DNA of 64,000 bases from Sphingomonas sp. BK345 (GCF_014193845.1 NZ_JACHZX010000002.1:558001-622000), one strand, 5' to 3'. Positions 53,721 to 63,301 are shown, counted from the stretch's first letter. Program-made: numbers and translations. The notes: generated by a model not told the origin, from the sequence alone.

Positions 53721-55261
53721 TCGCCTGGGCCATGGAATCCTTGCTCGCGTCGGCGCTGCTGATGCTCGCGGTGCTGGTGTTGCGCACGCCAGTGCGGCGG
53801 AGCTTTGGGGCACCGGTCGCCTACGCGCTGTGGGCGATCCCGGCGCTGCGGCTGCTGCTGCCGCCGCTACCCGCCGGGTGGCGCGCCGAGGCGCTGCCGA
53901 CGCTCGCGTCGCTGCCCGCGGCGGAGCCGATCGCGCACGCGCTCGAACCGGTCGCCGCGCTGCCCGCGTTGGTGCCGCAGACGGCATCGCTGCTGCCCGC
54001 GATCGTGCTCGGCACCTGGGCGGCCGGTGCGGTCGCGCTGTTGCTGTGGCAGGTCGCCGATTACTGGCGCTTCCGCTATCGGCTACTGCGTCACGGCCTC
54101 GCGCTCGACCAGATCGGCGGCGTCACGATCGTGCAGAGCGAGGCGGCGAGCGGACCGGTGGCGTTCGGCGTGTTCGACAAGGTCGTCGCTTTCCCGCGCG
54201 ATTTCGCCGCGCGCTTCGACGCGGAGGAGCGCGCGCTCGCGCTCGAGCACGAGCTCGGCCATCACCGCCGCGGCGACCTGGTCGCCAATTGGATGGCATT
54301 GGCGGTGCTCGCGCTCCACTGGTTCAACCCGCTCGCCTGGTTCGCCTTCCGCGCCTTCCGCGCCGACCAGGAGATGGCCAATGACGCCGGCGTGCTCGCG
54401 CGGCTCGGCGGCGCCTCACGCCATGCTTATGGCTGCGCCATCGTCAAGGCGGCGCACGGCCGCGCCGTGACCGCCACCTGCCACCTCCACACCGTCAAGG
54501 ACCTGAAAGGGAGATTGCGCATGCTGAGCCGGACTCGCGCCTCGCGCGCCCGCACGACGCTCGGCGTCGCCGCCACCGCCGCGATCGCGCTCGGCGCGCT
54601 GGGGCTCACCGCCTCGGGCACGCAGGCGGCGGAGCGGATGCGTGGCGGGGTCGAGGAAGCGGTCGGGATCGACCCGCACGCCTTCGACGACGCTTTGTCG
54701 CTGATGGCCTCTTTCCCCGAGCCGCCCGCCGCGCCGGCGGTGCCGAGCGCGCCGGCCGCCCCGGCAGCCGGCCACCACCGCCAGCGAGTCACGATCGTGC
54801 GCGACGGCCAGACCACGACCTTCGAGGACCAGGAAGCGGCCGACTACATCGCGGCGCACCCGGCGCCGACCCCGCCGGTGCCCCCGGTCGCGCCGCTGCC
54901 GCCGCTGCCCGCCTTCGCCTCGGTCCCGCCAATGCCGCCGGTGCCGCCGGTCGCGAGCCGCCGCTGCGGCGGCGAGCCGTCGCGCTTCGTGATGAGCGCT
55001 GCGCAGAACGGCCAGCGCGTCACCGTGATCTGCACCGACCATGTCGAGCGCGCCGCGCGCGAGGCGAGCCGGGCGGCAATGGAGGCGCGTGGCCAGCGCG
55101 TCGGCGCGATGCGCACCGCGCTCGCCAGCCTGGAGCAGACCCGCGCCCAGCTCGCCGCCAACCGCGACATGCCCGCCGAGGCGCGCCGCGAGGCGGTGCA
55201 AGGCGTCGAACAGGCAATGCGCGAGCTGCGCGACGAGATGACGCGGCGCGACGACGACTGA
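53717..55261 (+). CDS. M56 family membrane metalloprotease (BlaR1/MecR1-like sensor) with Pro-rich tail
   Basis: 514 residues. Seen: N-terminal membrane segments, the zinc motif HELGHH at 178-183 (cytosolic in BlaR1), more membrane segments, a hydrophobic segment at about 278-295, then a long extracytoplasmic tail rich in Ala/Pro and charged coiled-coil-like sequence with ARREAVQGVEQAMREL near the end. The penicillin-binding sensor domain of true BlaR1 is absent, so beta-lactam sensing is doubtful; the signal is unknown. Coupled to blaI by a four-base overlap. Confidence 0.85.
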   Translation: MIAWAMESLLASALLMLAVLVLRTPVRRSFGAPVAYALWAIPALRLLLPPLPAGWRAEALPTLASLPAAEPIAHALEPVAALPALVPQTASLLPAIVLGTWAAGAVALLLWQVADYWRFRYRLLRHGLALDQIGGVTIVQSEAASGPVAFGVFDKVVAFPRDFAARFDAEERALALEHELGHHRRGDLVANWMALAVLALHWFNPLAWFAFRAFRADQEMANDAGVLARLGGASRHAYGCAIVKAAHGRAVTATCHLHTVKDLKGRLRMLSRTRASRARTTLGVAATAAIALGALGLTASGTQAAERMRGGVEEAVGIDPHAFDDALSLMASFPEPPAAPAVPSAPAAPAAGHHRQRVTIVRDGQTTTFEDQEAADYIAAHPAPTPPVPPVAPLPPLPAFASVPPMPPVPPVASRRCGGEPSRFVMSAAQNGQRVTVICTDHVERAAREASRAAMEARGQRVGAMRTALASLEQTRAQLAANRDMPAEARREAVQGVEQAMRELRDEMTRRDDD

Positions 55262-55323
55262 GCCGCGCCGGTTGCTTCGCCCCCGCTTGCTTCGCCGCCG
55301 CGTAGCCGCCATCTGGTGGCGCG

Positions 55324-56187
55324 ATGGCGAAGCCTCCTCCCACCGGCCTGGCCGTCCCGCTCGAGCCGCTCGTCACCCGCGTGCTCGCTCCCAACGCCTC
55401 GGCCTATACCTACACGGGCACGCAGACGCATATCGTCGGACGTGACGATATCGCGGTGATCGACCCGGGCCCCGACGACGCCGCGCACCTCGCCGCGCTC
55501 CGCGTCGCAATCGCGGGCCGTCCCGTGCGCGCTATCCTGATCACGCACCATCACCGCGACCATTCCCCCGCCGCGCGCACGCTCGCCGCCGCGACCGGCG
55601 CACCGATCGTCGGCGCCGCCGCCACGGTGCGCGGCGAGGCGGGCGAGGGCGCTGCGGTCGATGCCGCGTTCGACCGCGACTATGCTCCCGATCGAGTCCT
55701 CGCCGATGGTGACAGCGTGAGCGGCAGCGGCTGGACCCTCACCGCGCTCGCCACGCCCGGCCATACCAGCCAGCACCTCGCCTATGCGCTGGAGGAGAGC
55801 GGGGCGCTGTTCTCGGGTGACCATGTCATGGGCTGGGCCACCAGCGTGATCTCGCCGCCCGACGGCGCCATGGGCGAGTATCTGGCGAGCCTGGAGACGC
55901 TGCTCGCGCGCGACGACCGCGTCTACTACCCCGGCCACGGCGAGGCGGTGGAGCGACCGCAGCGGCTGGTACGCGGCATGCTCGGGCATCGCCGGCAGCG
56001 TGAGGGCCAGATCGTCCGCCTGCTCACCGCCGCGCCGCACACCGTCGCCGCACTGGTCGAGCGCATGTACGTCGGGCTCGATCCGCGGTTGGCGGGGGCG
56101 GCGGCGCGCTCGGTGCTGGCGCATCTGATCGATCTGGAGCGGCGCGGCGCGGCGACACAGGAGGAGGGCGCGTGGCGGATCATCTGA
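55324..56187 (+). CDS. MBL-fold metallohydrolase (LACTB2-like)
   Basis: 287 residues. Seen: zinc motif THHHRDH at about 76-82, GHTSQHLAY, SGDHVMGW, and YPGHGEA with a C-terminal winged-helix-like domain (LTAAPHTVAALVERMY), matching LACTB2/CPSF-like metallo-hydrolases that in mitochondria are RNases. Substrate here is unknown. The last 16 bases overlap the DUF4230 gene. Confidence 0.88.
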   Translation: MAKPPPTGLAVPLEPLVTRVLAPNASAYTYTGTQTHIVGRDDIAVIDPGPDDAAHLAALRVAIAGRPVRAILITHHHRDHSPAARTLAAATGAPIVGAAATVRGEAGEGAAVDAAFDRDYAPDRVLADGDSVSGSGWTLTALATPGHTSQHLAYALEESGALFSGDHVMGWATSVISPPDGAMGEYLASLETLLARDDRVYYPGHGEAVERPQRLVRGMLGHRRQREGQIVRLLTAAPHTVAALVERMYVGLDPRLAGAAARSVLAHLIDLERRGAATQEEGAWRII

Positions 56188-56879
56188 CCGGGCTGGGCAA
56201 GCTGCTGGTGTCGCTGGCGATCGCCACCGCGATCCTAGTCGCGACCTTCGTCGGCTACCGTTACTATACCGAGCGCTACGCCGTCTCGACCGACGACGAC
56301 GGCGTCGCGGTGGCGCGCGTGGTCGCCGGGCGGCTGTACGGCAGCAGCGACCTGCGTGTCAGCCATCTCGCGGGCACGGTACAGTCCACCGCGTCCACCA
56401 CCCGGATGTTCGGCTGGCTGCGCTACGTCCGGCTGATCAAGGCGCCGTACGACGTCGACTATTTCGTCAACCTCGGCGCGCTGGCGCCGCGCGACTTCCG
56501 CTACGACTCGCGCCGGCGCACCCTGCTGGTCGAGGTGCCCGACGTCGTCGTCGGCACCCCAAACGTCGATGAGAGCCGCGTCACGCTCGACACCACCACC
56601 GGCTTCCTGCCGCCGCGCGGTGCGATGGCGGAGCTGCAGAAGATGGTGTCGGCCAAGGCGACCACGGTCGTCGCCGCCAAGGCGCGCGAGCCCGAGAACA
56701 TGCGCAAGGCGCGCGAGAACGGCCGCGCCGCGCTGGAGCGGCTGTTCGCCGGCAGCCTCGACGCCGCGGGACTGCCCGTGACCGTCACGGTGCGCTTCGC
56801 CGGCGAGCCGCGCACCGGCAGCAGCGAGCGCTGGGACCTCACCCGCTCGCTCGAGGAAGTGCTCGGCAACGGCAGCTGA
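56172..56879 (+). CDS. DUF4230 domain protein
   Basis: 235 residues. Seen: an N-terminal membrane segment (LLVSLAIATAILVATFVGYRYY), then a DUF4230 body with the characteristic early strands, VRLIKAPYDVDYFVNLG and VEVPDVVVGTPNVDESRV. Probably inner-membrane anchored with a periplasmic domain; function unknown. GTG 56172 is inside the MBL gene. nadA lies 37 bases downstream. Confidence 0.83.
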   Translation: MADHLTGLGKLLVSLAIATAILVATFVGYRYYTERYAVSTDDDGVAVARVVAGRLYGSSDLRVSHLAGTVQSTASTTRMFGWLRYVRLIKAPYDVDYFVNLGALAPRDFRYDSRRRTLLVEVPDVVVGTPNVDESRVTLDTTTGFLPPRGAMAELQKMVSAKATTVVAAKAREPENMRKARENGRAALERLFAGSLDAAGLPVTVTVRFAGEPRTGSSERWDLTRSLEEVLGNGS

Positions 56880-56916
56880 CTTGATCCGGCGGCGCTGCCG
56901 GGCCATCTGCGCAGCC

Positions 56917-57915
56917 ATGGACCAGCCGACCAACCTCGCCGGGCTCGACCTGCGCGCCGAGATCGACCGCCTCCGCACGGAGCGCAACGCCGTGATCCTG
57001 GCGCATTATTACCAGAAGCCCGAGATCCAGGACTTGGCCGACTTCGTCGGCGACAGCCTCGACCTGAGCCGCAAGGCGCAGGCGACCGACGCCGACGTGA
57101 TCGCCTTCTGCGGCGTGCGCTTCATGGCCGAGACCGCCAAGATCCTGTCCCCGCAGAAGACCGTCGTGCTGCCCGACATGGACGCGGGCTGCTCGCTCGA
57201 GGACAGCTGCCCGCCCGAGCAGTTCGCCGCCTTCCGCGCGCAGCATCCCGACGCGATCGCGCTGACCTACATCAACTGCTCGACCGCGGTGAAGGCGCTG
57301 AGCGACGTCATCGTCACCTCCTCCTCGGCGGAGACGATCCTCGCCAAGATCCCGCCCGAGCAGAAGATCATCTTCGGCCCCGACCGCAATCTCGGCGGCT
57401 ATCTCGCGCGCAAGACCGGGCGCGACCTGATCCTGTGGCCGGGGGTGTGCATCGTCCATGAGGCGTTCAGCGAGACCGAGCTGCTCAAGCTCAAGGCCGA
57501 GCATCCCGGCGCGCCGGTGGTGGCGCACCCGGAATGCCCCGCGGTGATCCTCGACCACGCCGATTACGTCGGCTCGACCCGCGGCATCCTCGAATATGCG
57601 ATGGCGATGCCGGGCGACACGCTGATCGTCGCGACCGAGCCGCACATCATCCATCAGATGGAGAAGGCGCTGCCGGCCAAGCGCTTCATCGGCGCGCCCG
57701 GCGCGGACGGCAACTGCAATTGCAACATTTGCCCGTACATGGCGCTTAACACGATGGAGAAGCTGTACCTCGCGCTGCGCGACCTCACCCCGCGGATCGA
57801 GATCGAGGAGGGGCTGCGGCTCGAGGCGAAGAAGAGCCTCGACGCGATGATGAGCATGGCCGGCGCCACGGTGGGGCAGGGCGACCTCGGCAAGGTGAAG
57901 GTGACGGGGGACTGA
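56917..57915 (+). CDS. nadA: quinolinate synthase A
   Basis: 332 residues. Condenses iminoaspartate with DHAP to quinolinate using a [4Fe-4S] cluster in NAD synthesis. Seen: AVILAHYYQKPEIQDLADFVGDSL at the N-terminus, FMAETAKILSPQKTVVLPD, YINCSTAVKA, WPGVCIVHE and CNCNICPYMALNTMEKL, which contain the candidate cluster cysteines. ATG 56917 gives the standard N-terminus. nadB is not in the window. Confidence 0.96.
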   Translation: MDQPTNLAGLDLRAEIDRLRTERNAVILAHYYQKPEIQDLADFVGDSLDLSRKAQATDADVIAFCGVRFMAETAKILSPQKTVVLPDMDAGCSLEDSCPPEQFAAFRAQHPDAIALTYINCSTAVKALSDVIVTSSSAETILAKIPPEQKIIFGPDRNLGGYLARKTGRDLILWPGVCIVHEAFSETELLKLKAEHPGAPVVAHPECPAVILDHADYVGSTRGILEYAMAMPGDTLIVATEPHIIHQMEKALPAKRFIGAPGADGNCNCNICPYMALNTMEKLYLALRDLTPRIEIEEGLRLEAKKSLDAMMSMAGATVGQGDLGKVKVTGD

Positions 57916-57950
57916 GGGAGGCGGCGCCGCTTCTTCTGCACCCCTTCTTC

Positions 57951-58047
57951 CGTCATCCCGGACTTGTTCCGGGATCCACCCGTCCACGTCCTCGCCGGCC
58001 GCTGGGTGAGCGGAACGGTGGATCCTGGAACAAGTCCGGGATGACGG
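57951..58047. repeat. family-B paired inverted repeat
   Basis: Left arm 57951-57980 (core ATCCCGGACTTGTTCCGGGAT) and right arm 58018-58047 (GATCCTGGAACAAGTCCGGGAT region), spacer about 37 bases. Lies between nadA and the oligopeptidase gene, about 100 bases before its start. Confidence 0.85.
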
Positions 58048-58147
58048 TGGAGGGTGGTTGGATGTTGATCCCCAACCCTCGCTCTCCACCATCCCCCGTC
58101 ACCCCCGTGCTTCCCCTCCGCCGCCGCCGCCGTTACGCAGGGCGGCG

Positions 58148-60235
58148 ATGAAGACGCTTCTCCCGCTCGCCCTCCTGCCGCTGATCGCCGCCGCCGCGCC
58201 CGCCGCCGATCCCTATCTCTGGCTCGAGGACATCGAGGGCGCCCGCGCGCTCGACCAGGTCAAGGCGTGGAACGCCGAGACCGAGGCCGTGCTCACCAAG
58301 GATCCGCGCTACCAGCAGGACCGCGCCCGCGCGCGCGAGATCCTCGACGACGAGGCGCAGATCGCCGATCCCGACGCGGTGCTCGGCCAGCAGGTCACCA
58401 ACCTGTGGCGCGACGCGCGCAACCCGCGCGGGCTGTGGCGCGTGTCGCCGCTCGCCGACTATCGCGCCGGTAGGCCCCAGTGGCGCACGCTGATCGACGT
58501 CGACGCGCTCGGCAAGGCCGAGGGCAAGAGCTGGGTGTGGCACGGCGCCAGCTGCCTCGAACCCGCTTATACGCGCTGTCTCGTCAAGCTCAGCAACGGC
58601 GGCACCGACGCGCAGGTGGTGCGCGAGTTCGACCTCACCACCGGCCGCTTCGTCGACGGCGGCTTCGTCGTGCCCGAGGCCAAGAACGACGCTGCCTGGA
58701 TCGACGAGGACACGTTGCTGGTCGCGACCGACTGGGGCCAGGGCTCGCTGACCGAGTCGGGCTACCCGCGCATCGTCAAACGGTGGAAGCGCGGTACCCC
58801 GCTCGCCGACGCGCGGCTGGTGCATGAGTCGCCGGTCACCGCGGTGGAGGTGACCCCGCTCGCCTTCGTCGACGCGAACCGGCGCTGGCCGATGATCAGC
58901 GTCGGGCGCAGCTTCTTCGATCGGGCGTTGCTGCTCGGCACCGACGACGGCCGCTTCGTCCCGCTCGGGCTGCCCAAGAACGCCGACGTGATGGAGGTGA
59001 TCGACGGCCGCGTCGTCGCGCGGCTGAGCCAGCCCGCGCTCGGCTTCCCCGCCGGTGCGCTGGTCGCCTGGTCGCTCGCCGACATCGCCGCCGGCCGCCG
59101 CGCGACACCCGAATTGGTGCTCGCGCCGACCGAGCATCAGGCGATTGAGGAGGCGGGCGCGAGCGACCACGTGCTCTGGGTCAAGCTGCTCGACGACGTC
59201 TCGGGCAAGCTGCTCGCGCTGCGCCGCGCCGGCGACGGCACGTGGACACAGCGGGCGGTGCCGCTGCCGGGCAACAGCACGGTGCATCTTGCGACGCAGG
59301 TCGGAACCAGCGACGAGACCTTCGTCTCGGTCGAGGGCATGCTGACGCCGCCGACGCTGTACGTGGCAAGCGAGGAGGGAGCGCCGCGCGTCGTCCAGTC
59401 GCTGCCGGCGCGCTTCGACGCCAGCCGATTCGCGGTCACGCAGCGCTTTGCCACCTCGCGCGACGGCACGCGCGTGCCATACTTCCTCGTCACCAAGAAG
59501 GGCGCCACCGCCCCCGCACCCGCGCTGATCCACGCCTACGGTGGGTTCAAGCTCGCACAGACGCCAACCTATCTCACCGGCCAACCCTATCGCGCCGGGC
59601 CGCTGGCGCTGTTCTGGGTCGAGCAGGGCGGCGCCTATGTGCTCGCCAACCTGCGCGGCGGCGGCGAATATGGCCCGCGCTGGCACCAGGCGGGACTGCG
59701 CGAGAAGCGCCAGAACGTCTACGACGACCTCCACGCCGTCGCCGAGGATCTGGTGCGCACGGGCGTGTCGGCGAAGAAGAAGATCGCGGTATCGGGTCGC
59801 TCCAACGGCGGGCTGCTGGTGGGGGTGGCGCTGACGCAGCGGCCCGACCTGTACGGCGCGATCATCGCGGGCTCGCCGCTGGAGGACATGAAGCGCTACT
59901 CGCACCTGTCCGCGGGTGCGTCGTGGATCGACGAATACGGCGACCCCGACAGGCCCACCGACTGGGCCTTCATCCGCCGCTACTCGCCCTATCAGAACGT
60001 GCGCGACGGGGTGCGCTACCCGCCCGCCTTCTTCTATCTCTCGACCAAGGACGACCGGGTCCATCCCGGCCACGCACGCAAGCTGGCGGCGCTGCTGAAG
60101 GCCAAGGGCAATCCGGTCTATTTCCACGAGTACCTGGAGGGTGGCCACGCCGTCGGCGCCGACCATGCCGAGGACGCCAACCGCGCCGCGCTGCTCGACG
60201 CCTTCCTGCGGCGCGAGCTGATGGGGAAGAAATAG
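58148..60235 (+). CDS. prolyl oligopeptidase family (S9) serine peptidase, exported
   Basis: 695 residues. Seen: signal peptide LLPLALLPLIAAAAPAAD, N-terminal beta-propeller domain, then the alpha/beta hydrolase domain with the catalytic Ser552 in GRSNGG, Asp in TKDDRVHPGH and His667 in GGHAVG. The propeller gates access to short, Pro-containing peptides in classical POP. Length is close to POP. ATG 58148 chosen; the open frame upstream is repeat sequence. Physiological role unknown. Confidence 0.92.
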   Translation: MKTLLPLALLPLIAAAAPAADPYLWLEDIEGARALDQVKAWNAETEAVLTKDPRYQQDRARAREILDDEAQIADPDAVLGQQVTNLWRDARNPRGLWRVSPLADYRAGRPQWRTLIDVDALGKAEGKSWVWHGASCLEPAYTRCLVKLSNGGTDAQVVREFDLTTGRFVDGGFVVPEAKNDAAWIDEDTLLVATDWGQGSLTESGYPRIVKRWKRGTPLADARLVHESPVTAVEVTPLAFVDANRRWPMISVGRSFFDRALLLGTDDGRFVPLGLPKNADVMEVIDGRVVARLSQPALGFPAGALVAWSLADIAAGRRATPELVLAPTEHQAIEEAGASDHVLWVKLLDDVSGKLLALRRAGDGTWTQRAVPLPGNSTVHLATQVGTSDETFVSVEGMLTPPTLYVASEEGAPRVVQSLPARFDASRFAVTQRFATSRDGTRVPYFLVTKKGATAPAPALIHAYGGFKLAQTPTYLTGQPYRAGPLALFWVEQGGAYVLANLRGGGEYGPRWHQAGLREKRQNVYDDLHAVAEDLVRTGVSAKKKIAVSGRSNGGLLVGVALTQRPDLYGAIIAGSPLEDMKRYSHLSAGASWIDEYGDPDRPTDWAFIRRYSPYQNVRDGVRYPPAFFYLSTKDDRVHPGHARKLAALLKAKGNPVYFHEYLEGGHAVGADHAEDANRAALLDAFLRRELMGKK

Positions 60236-60240
60236 AGTGT

Positions 60241-60327
60241 GCCCCGGCGGAGGCCGGGGCCCAGGTAGGAAACCCCGGTGAGTCTCAGGACCGCTTCCTA
60301 CCTGGACCCCGGCCTCCGCCGGGGAAC
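60241..60327. repeat. family-C paired inverted repeat
   Basis: Arms GCCCCGGCGGAGGCCGGGGC and GACCCCGGCCTCCGCCGGGG with GTGAGTCTC in the spacer (60278-60286). Confidence 0.8.
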
Positions 60328-60431
60328 GGTGAAGACGCGCGACGCCAGCCGATATCAGCCCAAATGCCTTGACTCGCCCCCGTCCGCCTCCAGACAAGGG
60401 CGCCTTCAAAGACACTTACGGGAGCAAGCGC

Positions 60432-60851
60432 GTGGAGAGCAGCCGGCGGGACCTGATGATGATGATGGCGCTCGGCGGCGCCGGCGCGGCGGCGGTGACC
60501 GGCGCGGCGGGTGACGCCGAGGCGGCCGCTCCCGCGATCCCGGCCAAGGTGATCCATCACGTCTTCTTCTGGCTCAAGAGTCCGGGCGACGCCGGCGACC
60601 GCGCCAAGCTGATCGCGGGGCTGCGCACGCTGGCGGGCATCCCCGCGTTGCGCGGGCTCCACATCGGCGTGCCCGCGCCGACCGAGCAGCGCGACGTCAT
60701 CGATTCGAGCTGGGACGTGTCCGAGCTGATGTTCTTCGACACGGTCGCCGACCAGAAGGCCTATCAGGACCATCCGATCCATCGCGCCTTCGTCGCCGAG
60801 TGCGAGAAGTTGTGGCGCAAGGTGACGGTGTATGACGTGCTCAGCGCGTGA
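60432..60851 (+). CDS. Dabb (stress-responsive alpha-beta barrel) protein with Tat-like leader
   Basis: 139 residues. Seen: ESSRRDLMMMMALGGAGAAAVTGAAG at the start, a twin-arginine-type signal (split RR then hydrophobic stretch), then a Dabb ferredoxin-like domain with VIHHVFFWLKSP and the conserved KVTVYDVL end. GTG 60432 has a weak GGGAG upstream. Dabb proteins act in aromatic polyketide cyclisation or stress responses; no partner is visible here. Confidence 0.8.
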   Translation: MESSRRDLMMMMALGGAGAAAVTGAAGDAEAAAPAIPAKVIHHVFFWLKSPGDAGDRAKLIAGLRTLAGIPALRGLHIGVPAPTEQRDVIDSSWDVSELMFFDTVADQKAYQDHPIHRAFVAECEKLWRKVTVYDVLSA

Positions 60852-60885
60852 GGTGAGGAGGGCGGGCGATGGCGCCTGCCCTCCC

Positions 60886-60966
60886 GTTCCCCGGCGAAGG
60901 CCGGGGCCCGGTCGGAAGGCCTTCGTCGGTCTCCCCGGCGTTCCTCAGCTCTTCGCCGGGGAACGG
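60886..60966. repeat. family-C paired repeat, diverged copy
   Basis: Arms TTCCCCGGCGAAGGCCGGGG and TTCGCCGGGGAAC with a shortened spacer (GGTCTCC in place of GTGAGTCTC). It separates the Dabb gene from the convergent thiolase gene. Confidence 0.65.
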
Positions 60967-61048
60967 AAGCGCGTGAAGCGGGCCGGATAACCGTCCAGGC
61001 GAAAGAGCGGAGCGCGCGCGACCACCCGAGCCGCGCCGCTCCCGGGCC

Positions 61049-62236
61049 TCAGTGCATCAGCTCGACCGCCATCGCCACGCCCTCGCCGCCGCCGATGCAC
61101 AGCGAGCCGACGCCGCGCTTGACGCCGCGGTTCTCCAGCGCCGCCAGCAGCGTCGCCAGGATGCGCGCGCCCGAGGCGCCGATCGGGTGTCCCAGCGCGC
61201 AGGCGCCGCCGTTGACGTTCACCACCTCGTGATCGAGCGCGAGCTCCTGCATCGCCACCATCGCGACGCAGGCGAAGGCCTCGTTGACCTCCCAGAGATC
61301 GACCTCGTCCTTGCTCCAGCCGGCGCGCTCCAGCACCTTCTTCATCGCCGGCACCGGCGCGGTGGTGAAGCGCGCGGGGCGATGCGCATGCGCGGCATGC
61401 GCGACGATCTGCGCCACCGGCTTGATCCCCAGCCTCTCCGCGACCGACAAACGGGTCAGCACCAGAGCGGCGGCGCCGTCCGAGATCGAGGAAGCGTTGG
61501 CCGCGGTGATCGTGCCCTCCTTGGCGAAGGCGGGCTTGAGCGTCGGGATCTTGGTGATGTCGCCCTTGCTCGGCTGTTCGTCGACGCTCACCGTCGTCGT
61601 GCCCTTGCGCCCGACCACGTCGACGCTGACGATCTCACGGTCGAACGCGCCGCTCCGCTGCGCCGCCTGCGCGCGCTGGAGCGAGGCGATCGCAAAATCG
61701 TCCTGCGCCTGGCGGGTGAACTGATATTCCTGCGCGGTATCCTCGGCGAACACGCCCATCGCCTTGCCCGGCTCATAGGCATCCTCGAGACCGTCGAGGA
61801 ACATATGGTCGAACAGCCGGTCGTGGCCGATCCGCGCGCCGCCGCGGTGCGCCTTGGAGAGATAGGGCGCGTTGGTCATGCTCTCCATGCCGCCCGCGAT
61901 CACCAGATCGACCGAGCCGGCCGCGAGCGCGTCGCTGCCGAGGATCGCCGCCTGCATGCCCGAGCCGCACACCTTGTTGAGCGTGGTGGCCTCGACATGC
62001 TCGCCCAGCCCGGCGCGGATCGCGGCCTGGCGCGCGGGGGCCTGGCCGACCCCGGCGGAGAGCACGTTGCCCATGTAGATCCGCTCCACTGCGGCGGCAT
62101 CCACCCCGGCGCGCTCGACCGCGCCCTTCACCGCCGCCGCGCCGAGCTCGCTCGCGCTCAGGCCCGCCAGACTGCCCTGCATCGAGCCCATCGGCGTTCG
62201 CGCATAGGATAGGATGACGACGGGATCGGTGGCCAT
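61049..62236 (-). CDS. acetyl-CoA C-acetyltransferase (thiolase)
   Basis: 395 residues. Seen: nucleophile Cys90 in NKVCGSG, NEAFACVAMVAM, GGACALGHPIGASG with the catalytic His, and a second Cys in LCIGGGEG. Likely condenses or cleaves acetoacetyl-CoA, complementing the scoAB CoA-transferase elsewhere in the window, though biosynthetic versus degradative role is not resolved. ATG 62236 chosen; the upstream extension is not family-like. Confidence 0.93.
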   Translation of the reverse strand: MATDPVVILSYARTPMGSMQGSLAGLSASELGAAAVKGAVERAGVDAAAVERIYMGNVLSAGVGQAPARQAAIRAGLGEHVEATTLNKVCGSGMQAAILGSDALAAGSVDLVIAGGMESMTNAPYLSKAHRGGARIGHDRLFDHMFLDGLEDAYEPGKAMGVFAEDTAQEYQFTRQAQDDFAIASLQRAQAAQRSGAFDREIVSVDVVGRKGTTTVSVDEQPSKGDITKIPTLKPAFAKEGTITAANASSISDGAAALVLTRLSVAERLGIKPVAQIVAHAAHAHRPARFTTAPVPAMKKVLERAGWSKDEVDLWEVNEAFACVAMVAMQELALDHEVVNVNGGACALGHPIGASGARILATLLAALENRGVKRGVGSLCIGGGEGVAMAVELMH

Positions 62237-62548
62237 GACGGGGTTCCTCTCGGGCGATTTGTTGCACCGCATCTAATCGCTCGCGGGCGGCTTTACAAAC
62301 CGCTAGGCGGTCGCGGGTGACCAGCGAGACGGCAGCGAGCAAGCGGCGAACGGTGCGGAGCGAGCGCTCGATAGGAGGGGAGGTCGGTGCACGCTTGTTG
62401 CTCCTCGTTCCCCGGCGCAAGCCGGGGCCCAGGTGGGAGACATTGCGGTTCAACCACTTCGGTCTTCCCACCTGGACCCCGGCCTGCGCCGGGGAACAGC
62501 CAGTGGTGTGGAGCACGTTTTCTTCGCGCCGCCGCTCAGCGTCTCACC
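62237..62548. other. 312-base divergent gap with a family-C repeat
   Basis: Between the divergent thiolase and prepilin peptidase genes. About 150 bases of unassigned sequence upstream of the thiolase, then the repeat at 62406-62499. No gene recognised; promoters for both genes must lie here. Confidence 0.6.
62406..62499. repeat. family-C paired inverted repeat
   Basis: Arms GTTCCCCGGCGCAAGCCGGGG and GACCCCGGCCTGCGCCGGGG around CACCTGG/CCAGGTGGG inner arms. The spacer lacks the GTGAGTCTC core of other copies. Confidence 0.75.
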
Positions 62549-63301
62549 ATGGCTGACCCGCTCGTCTGGCCCGCGCTGCTCGGTGTGCTCGGGGCGATCG
62601 TCGGCAGCTTCCTCGCCACGATCGCGGTGCGCTGGCCCGCCGGGCGCTCGGTGCTGACCGGCCGCTCGGCGTGCGACTCGTGCGGCCGTAGGCTCGCCGC
62701 CCATGAGCTGGTGCCGCTCGTCAGCGGCGCGGTCGCGCGCGGCAGGTGCCGCAGCTGCGGTGCCGCGATCGACCAGCGCCACCTGCTCGTCGAGGCGGGC
62801 TGCGCCGCAATCGGCGTCGCCGCCGGGCTCGCGGCGCCGGGTTGGGAAGCGGCGGCGGGTGCGCTGTTCGGCTGGCTGCTGCTGGTGCTCGCTTTACTCG
62901 ACGCGAGCGACTTCTGGCTGCCCGACGAGCTGGTCGCGGCGCTCGCACTCGGCGGAGCAGCGAGCGCCTGGTGGTGCCCGCCCGATCTCGCCGAGCGGGT
63001 GATCGGCGGTGTCGCCGGCTTCGCGCTGCTGTGGCTCGTCGCGGCCGGTTACCGCCGCTGGCGCGGGCGCGAGGGGATGGGTGGGGGCGATCCCAAGCTG
63101 CTCGGCGCGATCGGGCTGTGGCTGGGGTGGCGGCTGCTCCCCGCGGTGCTGCTGGTAGCGGGGTTGGCCGGGCTCGGCTGGGTCGCCTTCCAGCATCTGC
63201 GCGGGCGCGGGCTGGCGCGCGACGACGCGCTGCCGCTCGGCACGCTGCTGGCGATCGCGGCTTATCCGGCGTGGCTCGTCATGATAGTCTCGGCGCCATG
63301 A
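62549..63301 (+). CDS. prepilin peptidase / N-methyltransferase-type A24 protein
   Basis: 250 residues, inner membrane. Seen: cytoplasmic loop with two CxxC pairs (Cys42/45 in CDSC and Cys67/70 in CRSC), about eight membrane segments, catalytic Asp in LDASDFWLPDE and the GGGDPKLLGAIG motif (the GxGD protease signature). Cleaves leader peptides of type IV pilin-like or type II secretion pseudopilins; no pilin gene is in the window. ATG 62549; the next gene overlaps its stop. Confidence 0.92.
   Translation: MADPLVWPALLGVLGAIVGSFLATIAVRWPAGRSVLTGRSACDSCGRRLAAHELVPLVSGAVARGRCRSCGAAIDQRHLLVEAGCAAIGVAAGLAAPGWEAAAGALFGWLLLVLALLDASDFWLPDELVAALALGGAASAWWCPPDLAERVIGGVAGFALLWLVAAGYRRWRGREGMGGGDPKLLGAIGLWLGWRLLPAVLLVAGLAGLGWVAFQHLRGRGLARDDALPLGTLLAIAAYPAWLVMIVSAP

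Noticed and set aside
62490-62520. An EcfG promoter (GGAAC..CGTT) before the prepilin peptidase.
   Set aside because: Spacing is 18 bases and the GGAAC is the end of a family-C repeat, so it is probably coincidental.
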